The notes beneath the pieces are model-generated. The model searched no databases. It saw only the letters and a program-made list of their open reading frames with translations, and was not told where the DNA came from. From positions 58,380,001 to 58,444,000 of the forward strand of contig CM070903.1 in NCBI GenBank assembly GCA_036417435.1: a stretch of DNA of 64,000 nucleotides, written 5' to 3'. The translations under genes and the position numbers were made by a program. Each line of letters opens with the position of its first letter. Positions within the stretch are counted from its first letter, which is position 1. Positions 1-12,784 of this stretch are shown here, piece by piece. The DNA comes from Inia geoffrensis. Lineage: Eukaryota > Chordata > Mammalia > Artiodactyla > Iniidae.

Positions 1-3000
1 CAATAGAATTAGAAATGAAAAAGGAGATGGAACAACTGACACTGCAGAAATACAAAACATCATGAAAGAATACTACAAGCAACTCTATGCCAATAAAATG
101 GACAACCTGGAGGAAATGGACAAATTGTTAGAAATGCACAACCAGCCAAGACTGAATCAGGAAGAAATAGAAAATATGAACAGACCAATCACAAGCACTG
201 AAATTGAAACTGGGATTAAAAATCTTCCAACAAACAAAAGCCCAGGACCAGATGGCTCCACAGGCGAATTATATCAAACATTTAGAGAAGAGCTAACACC
301 TATCCTTCTCAAGCTCTTCCAAAATATAGCAGAGGGAGGAACACTCCCAAACTCATTCTATGAGGCCACCATCACCTTGATTCCAAAACGAGACAAGGAA
401 GTCACAAAGAAAGAAAACTATAGGGAAATATCACTGATGAACATAGATGCAAAACTCCTCAACAAAATACTAGCAAACAGAATCCAACAGCACATTAAAA
501 GGGTCATACACCATGATCAAGTGGAGTTTATTCCAGCAGTGCAAGGATTCTTCAATATATGCAAAACAACCTGTGATAAACCGTATTAACAAACTGAAGG
601 AAAAAAACCATATGATCATCTCAATAGATGCAGAGAGAGCTTTCGACAAAATTCAACACCCATTTAGGATAAAAACCCTGCAGAAAGTAGGCATAGACGG
701 AACTTTCCTCAACATAATAAAGGCCATATATGACAAACCCACAGCCAACATCATCCTCAATGGTGAAAAACTGAAAGCATTTCCACTAAGATCAGGAACA
801 AGACAAGGTTGCCCCCTCTCAGCACTCTTATTCTACATCGTATTGGTAGTTTTAGCCACAGCAATCAGAGAAGAAAAGGAAATAAAAGGAATCCAAATTG
901 GAAAAGAAGAAGTAAAGCTGTCACTGTTTGCAGATGACATGGTACTATACATAGAGAATCCTAAAGATGCTACCAGAAAACTACTAGAGCTAATCAATGA
1001 ATTTGGTAAAGTAGCAGGATACAAAATAATGCACAGAAATCTCTGGCATTCCTATATACTAATGATGAAAAATCTGAAAGTGAAATCAAGAAAACACTCC
1101 CATTTACCACTGCAACAAAAAGAATAAAATATCTAGGAATAAACCTACATAAGGAGACAAAAGACCTGTATGCAGAAAATTATAAGACACTGATGAAAGA
1201 AATTAAAGATGATACAAATAGATGGAGAGATATACCATGTTCTTGGATTGGAAGAATCAACATTGTGAAAATGACTCTACTACACAAAGCAATCTACAAA
1301 TTCAATGCAATCCCTATCAAACTACCACTTGTATTTTTCACAGAACTAGAACAAAACATTTCATAATTTGTATGGAAACACAAAAGACCCTGAATAGCCA
1401 AAGCAATCTTGAGAACGAATAATGGAGCTGGAGGAATCAGGCTCCCTGACTTCAGACTATACTACAAAGCTACAGTAATCAAGACAGTATGGTACTGGCA
1501 CAAAAACAGAAATATAGATCAATGGAACAGAATAGAAATCCCAGAGATAAACCCATGCACATATGGTCACCTTATCTTTGATAAAGGAGGCAGGAATGTA
1601 CAGTGGAGAAAGGACAGCCTCTTCAGTAAGTGGTGCTGGGAAAAGTGGACAGCTACATGTAAAAGTATGAGCTTAGATCACTCCCTAACACCATACACAA
1701 AAATAAGCTCAAAATGGATTAAAGACCTAAATGTAAGGCCAGAAACTATCAAACTCTTAGAGGAAAACTCTATGACATAAATCACAGCAAGATCCTTTCT
1801 GACCCTCCTCCCAGAGAAATGGAAATAAAAACAAAAATAAACAAATGGGACCTAATGAAACTTCAAAGCTTTTGCACAGCAAAGGAAACCATAAACAGGA
1901 ACAAATTACAACCCTCAGAATGGGAGAAAATATTTGCAAATGAAGCAACTGAGAAAGGACTAATCTCCAAAATTTATAAGTAGCTCATGCAGCTCAATAA
2001 CAAAAAAACAAACAACCCAATCCAAAAATGGGCAGAATACCTAAATAGACATTTCTCCAAAGAAGATATACAGACTGCCAACAAACACATGAAAGAATGC
2101 TCAGCATCATTAATCATTAGAGAAATGCAAATCAAAACTACAATGAGATATCATCTCACCCCAGTCAGAATGGCCATCATCAAAAAATCTAGAAACAATA
2201 AATGCTGGAGAGGGTGTGGAGGAAAGGGAACCCTCTTGCACTGTTGGTGGGAATTTAAATTGATACAGCCACTGTGGAGAACAGTATGGAGGTTCCTTAA
2301 AAAACTACAAATAGAACTACCATATGACTCAGCAATCCCACTACTGGGTATATACCCTGAGAAAACCATAATTCAAAAAGAGCCATGTACCAAAATGTTC
2401 ATTGCATCTCTATTTACAATAGCCAGGAGATGGAAACAACCTAAGTGTCCATCATTGGATGAATGGATAAAGAAGATGTGGCACATTTATACAATGGACT
2501 ATTACTCAGCCATAAAAAGAAATGAAATTGAGCTATTTGTAATGAGGTGGATAGACCTAGAGTCTGTCATACAGAGTGAAGTAGGTCAGAAAGAGAAAGA
2601 CAAATACTGTATGCTAACACATGTATATGGAATTTAAGAAAAAAAAAATGTCATGAAGAACCTAGGGGTAAGACAAGAATAAAGACACAGACCTACTGGA
2701 GAATGGACTTGATATGGGGAGAGAGAAGGGTAAGCTGTGACAAGGCGAGAGAGAGGCATGGACATATATACAGTATCAAACGCAAGGTAGATAGCTAGTG
2801 GGAAGCAGCCGCATAGCACAGGGAGATCAGCTTGGTGCTTTGTGACCGCCTGGAGGGGTGGGATAGGGAGCGTGGGAGGAAGGGAGACGTAAGAGGGAAG
2901 AGATATGGGAACATATGTATATGTATAACTGATTCACTTTGTTATAAAGCAGAAACTAACACACCATTGTAAAGCAATTATACTCCAATAAAGATGTAAA

Positions 3001-3014
3001 AAAAAATTAAAAAA
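1..3014 (+). mobile_element. LINE-1, 3' half, young artiodactyl/cetacean type
   Basis: This is the 3' half of an L1 retrotransposon; its 5' end lies outside the window. ORF2 remnants run to about 2637. A 3' UTR follows, with a G-rich purine block (about 2852-2890), an AATAAA signal at 2987-2992 and an A-rich tail ending near 3014. The same 3' UTR recurs in the 5'-inverted L1 near 27.5 kb, so both belong to closely related subfamilies. The tail lands directly on an older L1 3' end (3015-3370). The 5' target duplication cannot be seen. Confidence 0.93.
62..2637 (+). pseudogene. L1 ORF2 (reverse transcriptase) remnant, frameshifted
   Basis: ORF2p of an intact L1 is an endonuclease-reverse transcriptase that copies L1 RNA into nicked chromosomal DNA. 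Here the coding sequence is split over three frames (62-589, 513-1127, 1222-1422, 1409-1780, 1987-2637). Visible RT blocks are the [11 protein letters not shown] region, [13 protein letters not shown] (motif A), [10 protein letters not shown] (motif B) and FADDM (motif C, FADD codons at 927-938). The 3' part keeps the cysteine-rich C-terminal region ([14 protein letters not shown], about 2205-2250). At least one frameshift lies between 513 and 589 and others between about 1030 and 1990, so no functional protein can be made. The endonuclease domain lies upstream of the window. Confidence 0.92.
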
Positions 3015-3370
3015 TGAACTGTTGCCATGCACAACCGCATGGATGAACCAAACCCACACAAAATTGATCAAAATAAGACAGTCAAAAATGAGTACATACG
3101 GTATGATTCTATTTACACCATGTTCAAAAACATGCAAACCTAATTGTGGGATTAGAATTAGTGAAAACTTTTGAGAGATTTCCTTTGGAGAGTGGTGAGT
3201 AGTGACTGGCTAGGGGATCAAGAGGAATTTCTGCTATGATAGCAATGCTGTCTTTCCTAATGAAAGTAGTGGTTTAATTGATATGCTCTTTTTGTGTATA
3301 TTAAGATGTATGCTTATGATTCGTGCACTTTTCTGTATGCATGTTATCCTTCAATTAAATTTACTTAAAA
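3015..3370 (+). mobile_element. Older L1 3' UTR fragment
   Basis: The sequence matches the 3' UTR pattern of older mammalian L1M elements: a 'gattctatttacacc' stretch, a 'gtagtgactggctagggg' block, then 'atgattcgtgcac' and 'tgcatgttatccttcaatt' just before the end. It is diverged and has no clear poly(A) tail. It sits directly 3' of the younger L1 tail, so the younger element probably inserted into or beside it. Confidence 0.72.
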
Positions 3371-4258
3371 CTAGTAACTTTGCAGAAAACTTTAACGGGA
3401 AACAAAGTGTCACATGTTCTAACATTCATGTAATTGACTCATGAAAACTTTAAATTATTAATTTACCAATTAAATTGTTGATTGATTAAAAATATATAGC
3501 ATAAATGGGAAGAAAAGTTTTGTGACAAAAAAAATGTGAAACCTGATATTACTGAACATTAAACTTGTCTCTGTCATGACTGCCAAGAGAGAAACGGAAA
3601 GATGATGGTTTATATAGCCATATTTTAAAAAAAATGTTCACAAAGCATACGAATTCACCAGAAAAACATGATGGCATTAATTTTGGAACAAATTTATCAT
3701 ATTTATTAATATGTCTTGAACATGGGGTCTTCCCAAGCTTCAAGAGTAAGATCCATTACTTTCTCACAATTAGAAATTTTCAACATTACTGATATCACAT
3801 GAGATAAAGGATTCAGGAATAGTCTTATCAAAATGAGCTTGAACTTGGTAACTATCAATATTCAGAAAGCAATCAGTATTTCTTGAGTATCACCATATTC
3901 CAAGCATACTATCAAAAATCATGGAAATGCAGATAAATGTAAGTTATCACCTTTGTCTTCCTTGGGCATTTAATTTAATTGGGCACAATAGGAATACATT
4001 TTATAATAAAAATAGATCTTACCTGTGTTATGGTCATATTAATGCTTTTAGAAAACAACCAGTCAACCTCAGCAGCATAGAGGGCACACATTTATTTAAC
4101 TCACAAGTCTGCAAGTTAAATGGGCATTGGATGATCTGAGATGACTTTCTGGGGATGTCTGCTAAATAGAACTCAAAGATGGCCTCACCATGAATTCCAA
4201 CTCCTGACACTCTCACCCTTGTAAAAACCCTCCTCTTGAATCTGGAATGAGTCTAAAA
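3371..4258. other. No gene recognised; AT-rich unique DNA
   Basis: Only short open frames without coding character. A stretch near 3880-3960 (ttgagtatcaccatattccaagc) faintly resembles a reversed L2 end. 4050-4140 faintly resembles a reversed MaLR LTR start. Neither is strong enough to call. Confidence 0.5.
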
Positions 4259-5080
4259 TTCTTTTTTTTTTTTAATTTTTATAAAAGCTTCTAGATTCAT
4301 GAGAGGTTGCATAGAAATGTGCAGGGAAATCTCATGCATCCCTCTCCAGCCTACCCCAATATTAATACCCTACACAATTATATTATCAAAACCAATAAAT
4401 AGTCCACTTATGAGTCCAGTCCACTGGTGAGCTTATTTTCACCAGTTGCACATGCACTGTGTATGTGTGCATATGTCTTTATAGCTCTATATAATTTTAT
4501 CACATATGTGGCCTTACACAACCACCACCATAATCAAGATAATCAACTGCAGCATTACAAGACTCCCTCAGGTTACCTCAGGTTACTATGGGTACAGACC
4601 TACCCATCGCCTTTTCCCCCAATTCCCAACCACTGTAAACCACAAGTATGTTCACCATCTCTGTAATTGTGCTACTTCACAAATAATACATCGATGGAGT
4701 CATAAAGTATTCAACCTTTTAAAATCAGCTTTTTCACTCAGCAGAATTTTCTTGAGGTCTGTCCAGGTTATTGTGTGTATGAATAATTTGTTCCTTTTTA
4801 TTATTGAATCATATCCCATGATATGGATATACTAGTTTCTTTAACCACTGACCCGTTAAAGGACATTTGGGTACTTTTCAGTTTGGGTTATTATGAATTA
4901 GTGGCTAGGAACATTTGTGTACAAGCTTGTGTGTGAAAATAAGTCTTCATTTCTCTTGGATAAAGGTCAACAAATACAACCGCTAGGTCTAATGATAAGT
5001 CCACTTTTAGTTTTGAAAGAAACTGCCAAACTATTTTCTAGAGAGACTGTACCATTCTACCTACTATATATCCTTTTCAG
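4259..5080 (-). mobile_element. Antisense L1M fragment, 3' end of ORF2 plus 3' UTR
   Basis: The stretch starts with a poly(T) run (4262-4272), the tail of a minus-strand L1. Further right, 4740-5060 shows the classic antisense ORF2 3' region: 'gaatcatatcccatgatatgg', 'ggacatttgggtacttttcag', 'tgaaagaaactgccaaac'. It is highly diverged with no reading frame, so it is an old copy. Confidence 0.82.
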
Positions 5081-8000
5081 CAAAGTGTCTGTGCATGGTT
5101 TTTTCCCCCATTTTGAACTGAAATTGTTTTCTGCATTCTACTCCCCTCAACTCTTTCCCAAAGGTAACTCTCATCCTGAATTCCCTTAACAATCACTCCT
5201 TTAACAATCACAATGATTCTGATACACAGTAACATTTAAAAATTAGAGCCCAAGGAAAGGAAGTTGATGGAGAGCCTGAATAGACAGCCAATGGTCTGCT
5301 CTGATCATTTAGAGAACGCCACCACCAAGGGATGGGGGAAAGGAAGATGAGAAGATGGGAAAGTGTCTCAAGAGAGAAGTGAAAAACCCCAAAGATAAAC
5401 ATGATTTCCTTTGCATTGTAATTCACCCAACTGTGCTGCTACTGGAAATCACCCTTCAGAGACTGCTCCTCCAGGGTGTGCTCTTGGGGGACCCTGCAAA
5501 GTGGGACCATAACTTTGCTGAAGGCAGAAACCTGGGCCAAGTAGTCTTTCCAGGTCTTTTCCATCTCTGTGGCAATAACAGCTGTGGTAAAGTGTAGTAG
5601 AGGGTGTACTGAGCCAGAGCTGACGGTGAGAACAGATAGCTGACAAAACTGGCACATTAACCTTAAAGCCCCTTCACACTTTGTTGCTCTTTCAGCTGAA
5701 AACAGTAATGTTCCCAACTGTGAAAGCATCTAAGAGAAAGGAAGGGGCAAAGCTCTGAGGTTTCCTCCAAGTATCACAGGGAACTGAGTGGAACTTTGGA
5801 CTGCAAGAAGCTGAGTGAGCAAACTGTGACTCTGGTCTTGAACAATTATTAACTGAGAGAGTTCAATGCACACTTGACCTCTGCACGGCTGACTTTGTTT
5901 TTATGAAGTAGTAATAAATTGGGCAGATTCCTAGACCACTTTAGCAAAGTTTACAAGAGTCAATCTGGAGAGTCTTCTGGTGGTATTTAAAATAGTTGAT
6001 GTGGACTTCATCTAAGGATGACGTTAACCTTCAGAGTTTAGGTTTCCTGCTTCCTTTATTAACTCCCTTTCTGTTTCTCTTGGAGTCTGGCAGAGTTTTA
6101 TGTCCCATAGCAGATGGCACTCACCTGGGCAGGCTTGGGAGGGTCCCAGCAACTCACAGACAGTTAAATGTTTTTCTGGAACATTTCAGTCAGGAAAGAA
6201 AAAGTGGTCTTTTAGGAGGCTAACTCTCCTAAAAACACTGTAGACCAAATGCCCCCTTTACATAGTAATCCTCAGTTGAATCAAACACACTTCAGAAGCT
6301 GTTTCAGCAGGGATTTCTAATAGAACAAATCCCTAAGCCTGATGGAATAGCATATCAAAGTTTAATGAGAAGTTAAGGCATCTTTTTTTTAATTAAATTT
6401 ATGGCTGAAAATCTTTTAATGAGTCAAGTTTTTTGTTATTTTTTTTTTAACAGCCTCCTGTCTTCATCCAACCAGCCATCACATTGACCAAGTTCAACAG
6501 AATTGCCACAAGAGGAAAAATGTCTCCAGCCATCAGCAGTATTAATTAGCTCTGATTATAAATTTTCAAGCAAAAGTTGACATCATCATGTAGGGCAACA
6601 AGCGCTATGGTTTCTCTGTAAGGACAAAATCGGGCAGTGACTGAAGGAAACCAAAACTGAATACTCTGCTAAAGGCTTAATGTCACAGGAGATATGAATC
6701 TAATCCATTGATATAAACATGGTTTAGTGTCAGAGACTAGTAAAAGGGAAAGGAAAGGAATGAGAAAGAGTGCAGAAAGAAGGCAAGGGGAAAAGGAAAT
6801 GCAAAGACAAGAGATCAATTTGAACACTGGAGGTTTGTGCTAAACAGATTATAAGTTTCTAGGAGCCGGGCAGATCTGCATGTATCTAATAGATAGATCT
6901 GTGTTATGTATCAGTAGAAAAGCATGCCCATATGATGTCAGGTATTCATTAGAATATTTGTTATTTATATTCTGCCTCCCTATAAAGAGAAAGTGCAATA
7001 GTTTTTACCACAATCACATTAAACGCATGGATATAATTGGGGAAGGAGAGAGAGTGTTGCTTGGTTGGTATATTTCAGGTAATATATATATAATATATAT
7101 TAAATTGTATAAGTAATATTAGAGTATTTGTTTACTCGTAAAGTATTAGATTAGATTATTTTTGTTAATTAAACTTCTTAATATTACTCTGTGAAATGAC
7201 TGCTTGCCCTGTTTCAAATTTATCCAGAGTTTGGGTAAAGTTGATTCTGTCACCCTGAAATACCCCATGGAAAAAACTGTCTAAAGAAATTGATACAAAA
7301 TTACATACATGAATATGATAATACAAAATTTAAAAACTTGGAGCCAAGGAAAATTAGAATTGAAAGTGAAGACGGAGGTTAATACACAGAATTCCTAGGC
7401 CATGACCAGCAAATGCCCACATTCCTGCCACCTCCCTTACAGTCCTGCTGATGCGACAGTAAGAGGTAGATCACAGCACCCTTCCCTTTAAGTTTTCATG
7501 CTGCCATGTAACTTTCCAGCCAGTGTTCCAGTTATCCAAAAGGAATTGATTGCTCTGCAGGATGAAACTTCTTCATAATCCCTGACTTTGGCCATAAGAT
7601 GTTATTAGCTGCTTAAAAAAAAGCAACCCAAATTTGCATTCCTAATAGCCTAAGCAAAAATGGAGTGAGTTATACAGGTTTAATTGGTAAAATCAAAGCA
7701 GTTCTTAGAGGAAGCAACACATTTTTTAGTACTTCCTCCTAAAAAAGAAATTTCTCATAAAGGCTTTTTATAGGGACACTATATTCTCAAAATGTTTGTA
7801 TAGGAAATGTAACAGGTTTCATATTTTCCTGGATCATTGCTCAGTGAAACCAAGTTACATGAGAACAATGAAGCATTATTTGGTGAAGGCAATAGTCCAA
7901 AAGGACAGCATTCTGTCCTCTGGATCTGGAGATTGTCCAAGGAGAGAGCAGAGAAAATTTAGAGAAATAACTAGCCTGTGTGTCCTTCAAACACCACCTT

Positions 8001-8952
8001 TCTCAGCATAATTTTGATAGCAGTTTGAGCTTGCAATATGTGCAAAATGAAGCTTTCTGTGTTTTTATCCTCATTAGATATCAGGTTGCTATTCTTTTGT
8101 AGAAAATAAAGGGCACAATCAAAATCACTCAAAGGATTCTTCCCTTGGAGGAAGGTGGGTGATGAAAACATTTATTGATTTTAAAACAATGCTTGAATAC
8201 CTACATTGTGGCAACCACTGTGGTACTCACCACAGGAACAAAAATAAAACAAAAGCTCATGATTTTAGTGAGCTGAAGAGTGAATGGAAATGAGGAAATG
8301 GAGACCCAGTAAAACACAGGCTATTCTTGCAAGATGCTGGCTCTCAAAGAAAAGGAGTGATACAGCTAACCATGAATGCAAGTCAGGCTCACTTAAATCT
8401 TATTATGGAAATGCCTGAAATATAAGACAACCAGTCTGCCCAGAATTTGTGATGTCCAAGCTTCCACCGTTACAATTTCTTGGTATTAAACCATAACACT
8501 GACAATTATTTTAAAGACAGTATTTTAAAATAAGATATCCATTGATCAGAAACTAGCTATATACAGTTGTTTATATTGTAATACTCTCAAAAGTAGCATG
8601 AGAGATTGGAACTAGAGATTATCAAAATATATTACTTAAAGAACAAAACTACAGCTGGACTTTGCATTTAAAAATATATCTGAATAAGTCATAAGGGTTA
8701 TTGGATCCAATCTCTTCATTTTAAATATAATTCTTACAAAACTATTCTTCTGCTCTATCGCTTTCTGCCTTCCTTTATATTCTTTTATTCATTAAATGTT
8801 GACGTTTCAAGGAATCTTAAGAGATAAGGTCCAAATGAACCATCCTCAGAGGAGAGAAAGAAGAATGGAGGCTAGTCCTTCAAGACTAAGAAACAGCCTG
8901 GCAAGAATTATACAAAAAGCCCTGGGGATACTATGTAAAAATACAAAGTCTT
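5081..8952. other. Long unique stretch, no gene recognised
   Basis: Nearly 4 kb with no confident repeat. It contains a purine-rich tract near 6740-6815, a short AT run at 7082-7102, a weak reversed L2-like piece near 8165-8320, and an unexplained minus-strand open frame at 5439-5729 (see findings). No promoter, RNA gene or complete exon set was recognised. Confidence 0.5.
6738..6818 (+). repeat. Purine-rich tract (GA-rich low complexity)
   Basis: About 80 bases that are almost all A and G (blocks such as aaagggaaaggaaaggaatg and gaaggcaaggggaaaagg). This is low-complexity DNA that could form unusual structures; no gene is attached to it. Confidence 0.7.
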
Positions 8953-9465
8953 ATTTTACTGATTTCCCATTGTTGTTATAATAAATCACCACAAATTTAG
9001 TGGTTTAGAGAACATAAAATTATTCTCTTACTGTTCTGTAGGGACGGAAATCTGAAATCAGTTTCACTTGGCTAAAGTCAAGATGCAGGCGGGGACATGG
9101 TCCCTCTGGAGGCTTTAGGGGAGAATCTGTTTCCCTGCTTTTATCCAGCTTCTAGAGCTGCATTTCTTGGCTCACGGCCCCTTCCTCAATCTTTAAAACC
9201 AGCAGCTTAGCATCTCCAAATCTCTCTCTGCTTCCATCACGTCACCTTCTCCTCCGTAGGAAAACCTCCCTCTTTCTCTCTCTCATGAGGACACTTGGGA
9301 TGACATTTAGATCCCATTCAGAAAGCACAGAATACTTGCCTTATCTCAAGATCTTTAACTTAAACATATCTGCAAAGTTCTTTTTGCTACATAAAGTAAT
9401 AGTCACACATTCCAGAGATTAGAACCTAGGTACCTTCGTGGCCAATTACGACACCATGCTTATCC
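8953..9465 (-). mobile_element. MLT1-type LTR (ERVL-MaLR), antisense
   Basis: The plus strand reads as the reverse complement of an MLT1 LTR: 'gttgttataataaatcacca', 'tttagtggtttagag', 'gttctgtagggacgga', 'agcttctagagctgcatttc', 'cttggctcacggccccttcc'. It is a solo-LTR remnant of an ancient endogenous retroelement, with no internal coding region beside it. Exact ends and target duplication are unclear because of divergence. Confidence 0.82.
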
Positions 9466-9542
9466 AGGGAAACACATCTTTCCAAAAGGCCATTGAGGTT
9501 GTTCTAAAGGTGCTTATACAGAACATACTCCTCTGCTCTGGT

Positions 9543-9568
9543 CAATAAATAAATAAATAAATAAATAA

Positions 9569-9606
<38 letters not shown>
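9543..9606 (+). repeat. Compound microsatellite (AAAT)n-(TA)n
   Basis: About eight AAAT units followed directly by some 15 TA units. The compound repeat lies just 5' of an antisense L1 piece, and the AAAT part may have grown from an A-rich tail. Confidence 0.95.
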
Positions 9607-9608
<2 letters not shown>

Positions 9609-9639
9609 TTATATACACACATATACAAATATACACTCG

Positions 9640-9900
9640 CTTCGAAAAAAAAAGTATAAACTTACAAGTAACTATTCTTTTCACTCAAAGATATAATAAA
9701 CATTTTCTCCTGTCTTCTTCCACAACATAATTTTTAATAGCTACATTAATATTCCACACTGTGGATGCATTTTTGTTCTTATACACTGCTGTAATAGCAT
9801 TCGTGTATATGCCTGGTTATTTCCTTAGGGTATTTATCCTAAGTATCCAAGAAGTAGAATTGCTGATTCACAGGATGCGAACAGTTTTAAGGTTTTTAAT
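9640..9900 (-). mobile_element. Antisense L1M ORF2 3' fragment
   Basis: Antisense L1 landmarks are seen: 'tttttaatagctacattaat', 'attccacactgtggatgc', 'gaagtagaattgctgattca'. Strongly diverged and truncated on both sides. Confidence 0.65.
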
Positions 9901-10235
9901 GCACATTCTTATCCATTCTTCAAGACTCACCTCACACGTCATGGCCTCTGTCATGGCTTTCTTGATGACCCTCTACCCCAACCCAGAGGAAGCATTATTT
10001 TCTGTTCTCTTATACTATGTACTTTACAGTTGCCTCTATACACTATACATATAATACAGTATTGTATAATCATCTCTTAACATGTCTGTGTTCTCCTGTA
10101 AGCTCCTTTAGTAAGTAACAACCATATCTTATTTTCCTCTTCATTGCCAGCACAATATCTGAAACAATAAGAGCATTTAATAAATACTTCTTGGAAGGAG
10201 TGAATACATGAATAAACAAACAAAATAATAAAGGA
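9901..10235 (+). mobile_element. L2 LINE 3' end
   Basis: The order of motifs fits an L2 tail: 'caagactcacctcacacgtc', 'tctcctgtaagctcctttag', 'caatatctgaaacaataaga', 'taataaatacttcttggaag', then GAATA-type terminal repeats. An ancient fragment abutting the antisense L1. Confidence 0.7.
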
Positions 10236-12200
10236 AAGAATGAATAAAAAAAACTATGTGTCCTTTTCAATCATTGAATTTAGGTTTTCTATTATCCCTC
10301 TATGGAAAATTCTTATCCCCCATTTTGTGAAGGAAAAGACAATAATTTTCCTCTCCTTTCCTCAAATTGCCCCAATTCACCTGCTCTTCTAGCCTTCTGA
10401 GTGACAGAGGTTTTCGTCTCAAAGCCCAAACACTTTTCAATGCATGGGAATAGACAGTCCACAACCATTGTCAGTGAAGGATCTGAGCAGACAGAGCCAA
10501 GTAAATAGAGATGGTGACCTCTTGCATTATTATATTATAGAATTTTCTCTGACTGTCATGGTCATCTTTGGGGGAAAAGTAGTGAGACTGCCTTGTACTA
10601 GTCATGATCTTTTATTCACTTTCCTTAGTTGGAAAGGCACCTCTTAAAAATAGATATGAAATTTAATTATTCATTAAGAAGGTATGTACCCCACTTTCAC
10701 ATGCATAATCTCATATAATAATTTAATCAAAACCAAGAAAATAACAAACCAAGCGGAAATTGCTCTTCCCATTTGGAAGACAAGAAATAAAAGGACATCA
10801 GCTACTCAGAGCCCAAACCCATCCCCTAACACACAGATTCTTCTCCTTATCATGACAGAAGCTGTGGAAAAACAGAAACATTGGTTTTGTTCTCTGAGAT
10901 CAAAAAGACAAATATATATCTCTCTGTGATCTCCGCTGTCTGACAGAGACATCCCTGCTTCACCTCGAGATAACGAGAGGGATGATATGGTTGGCCTCTT
11001 AATCTCTCTCCACTTTTTTTGCATCACTAGCAGATTTCCTTGCACACTCCTGTCTCTTTTTATATGCACTGAACATGCATTAGCATCAGAATCACACAAG
11101 GAAACTTGCCATGGTCAGCAGAAGCATAAAATCAGTCCCTATGCTAAGTGGTTGTCATAGATTTCCACTTCTGTGCTGTCAAATCTCCAAAGAACTGCAG
11201 CTCTGGACAGCCTATTTGCTGAACCTGGGGGTAAAAAGGGGCAGAAGTGTGAAAGTAGAAGAGGCAAATAGATAAGTAAAGTACCTCAAACCCCAGGGAG
11301 GATTAGGACTGCTGTTCCACCCCTTTATCCCTCTAGTGGAATTTCAAGCATTTGGGAGATCTCACAGACTTTCCATTTCAAGGATGACTAGAACAAATGT
11401 ACTTAGAGAAACATCTAACCTTTTTAAATGTCTGATTCTTCATATGAGGAAAACACTAACAATCATTGTATTGAAATTTTGTTTATTTTGGCAAAAACTG
11501 AATATTTTTCCTAACCTTAGTATTCCAGAATACAGCTACTGCAAACAGAAATTTTTGATGTGATAAGTGGAAAGGGAGCAGAAGCCCAGATTAAGCATTC
11601 TTTGGAGCCTGCTTTGAATCAGTAAAGGAAATGCTTGGCAAAGCATATTACACCATAGTGAACCTGCTGGAAATCATTTTTACTTGCTTTACAAGGCCCA
11701 TGTGCAACCTGTTTATTCTTCTGAGAACTACCTGTAAAGAGCAGATTATCAGTTTCCATTTCAGTGAGTGTTATAACTTCTGGGGTTTATGTGTAAATTG
11801 TTCCTGTGATACTGGGAGTGGCTCACTAGTAATGGTTTCATTTTGTTTCTTCTCCCAAAGTTAATATGAGCAATACTGTTATATGAGTATCATCTAAGTC
11901 CTAAAATGATGCTTAAAGAAATGACGTTTGGCTTCATCTGAATTTAGAGTATACTTTAGATGCCTTTCTCAAAAGTATTCAAACTTGACCCTAAAGAAAT
12001 AGGACAGAGAACATTCACTCTTTTTTTTTTATGTATATATAGAGAGAGATTTAGTACTCTTGGAACCTTACTACTTCTACTTCCTGAATTAAAGATTAGC
12101 TACTCAAAGCCATTTGTCACATTTGTCTATGTTTTAATTTCTCAACATAGCAGGGATATTTGTATCTCATTTGTCCCACTTTTCATATACCAGAATGGTT
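10236..12200. other. No gene or confident repeat recognised
   Basis: About 2 kb of unique AT-rich sequence. Several open frames of 65-97 codons exist on both strands, but none shows a recognisable domain or a paired splice structure. Confidence 0.5.
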
Positions 12201-12204
12201 TAGG

Positions 12205-12388
12205 ATCTTCTAGAACTTATTGCTACTCAGAGGGCAATCCACACATCAGCAGCATCTTGTGGACAAGGGAGGCGCCTTGTTAGAGATGCAGAAACTCAGG
12301 CCCTGCCCCCAATGATCTATTGAATCAGAATCTGCATTTTAACAAGACCACAGGGTGATTCATATGCATACTAAAATTTGAGCAGCTT
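12205..12388 (+). mobile_element. MER5-type hAT-Charlie non-autonomous element
   Basis: Motifs in order: 'catcagcagcatcttgtgga', 'ccttgttagagatgcag', 'actcaggccctgccccc', 'attgaatcagaatctgcatt', 'ttaacaagaccacagggtga'. These are the landmarks of the ~180-bp MER5A/B element, a cut-and-paste DNA transposon remnant without coding capacity. It lies just 5' of a solo LTR. Confidence 0.85.
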
Positions 12389-12407
12389 GCTGCAGAATAA
12401 AAATAGG

Positions 12408-12779
12408 TGTCTTAATCAGTTCAGGCTGCTGTGACAGAATACAATGGACTGGGTGGCTTAAAAAACATTTATTCCTCACAGTTCTGGAAGCTGGGAAGTC
12501 CAAGATTAAGGCATCAGCAGATCCAGTGTCTGGTGAGGTCCAGCTTCCTGGTTTGCAGATGGCCATCTTCTGGCTGTATCCTCACATGACATGACAAAGA
12601 GCAGAGAGAGAGCACAAGCTCCTCTGTCTCTTTTAGAAGGGCACTAAATCCCATTCATGAAGGCTCCACCCTCATGACCTAATTATCTCCAAGGCCCCAT
12701 GTACTAACACTATCATATTGGGGGTTAGGATTTCAACATATGAATTTGGCAGGGGGACACAGGCATTCAGTCTATTGCA
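12408..12779 (-). mobile_element. Solo MaLR-type LTR with 5-bp target duplication
   Basis: A 372-bp solo LTR read in reverse: 'cagttcaggctgctgtgaca', 'ggactgggtggcttaaaa', 'gttctggaagctgggaag', 'ccacctcatgacct'-like and 'gggggttaggatttcaacat' blocks. The ends are TG and CA. The flanking 5-mers are identical (ATAGG at 12403-12407 and 12780-12784), which fixes the borders. The internal retroelement is missing, as expected after LTR-LTR recombination. Confidence 0.92.
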
Positions 12780-12784
12780 ATAGG

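Noticed and set aside
833..1024. Minus-strand frames inside the L1
   Set aside because: Shadows of the sense L1 ORF2, which shows the expected RT motifs.
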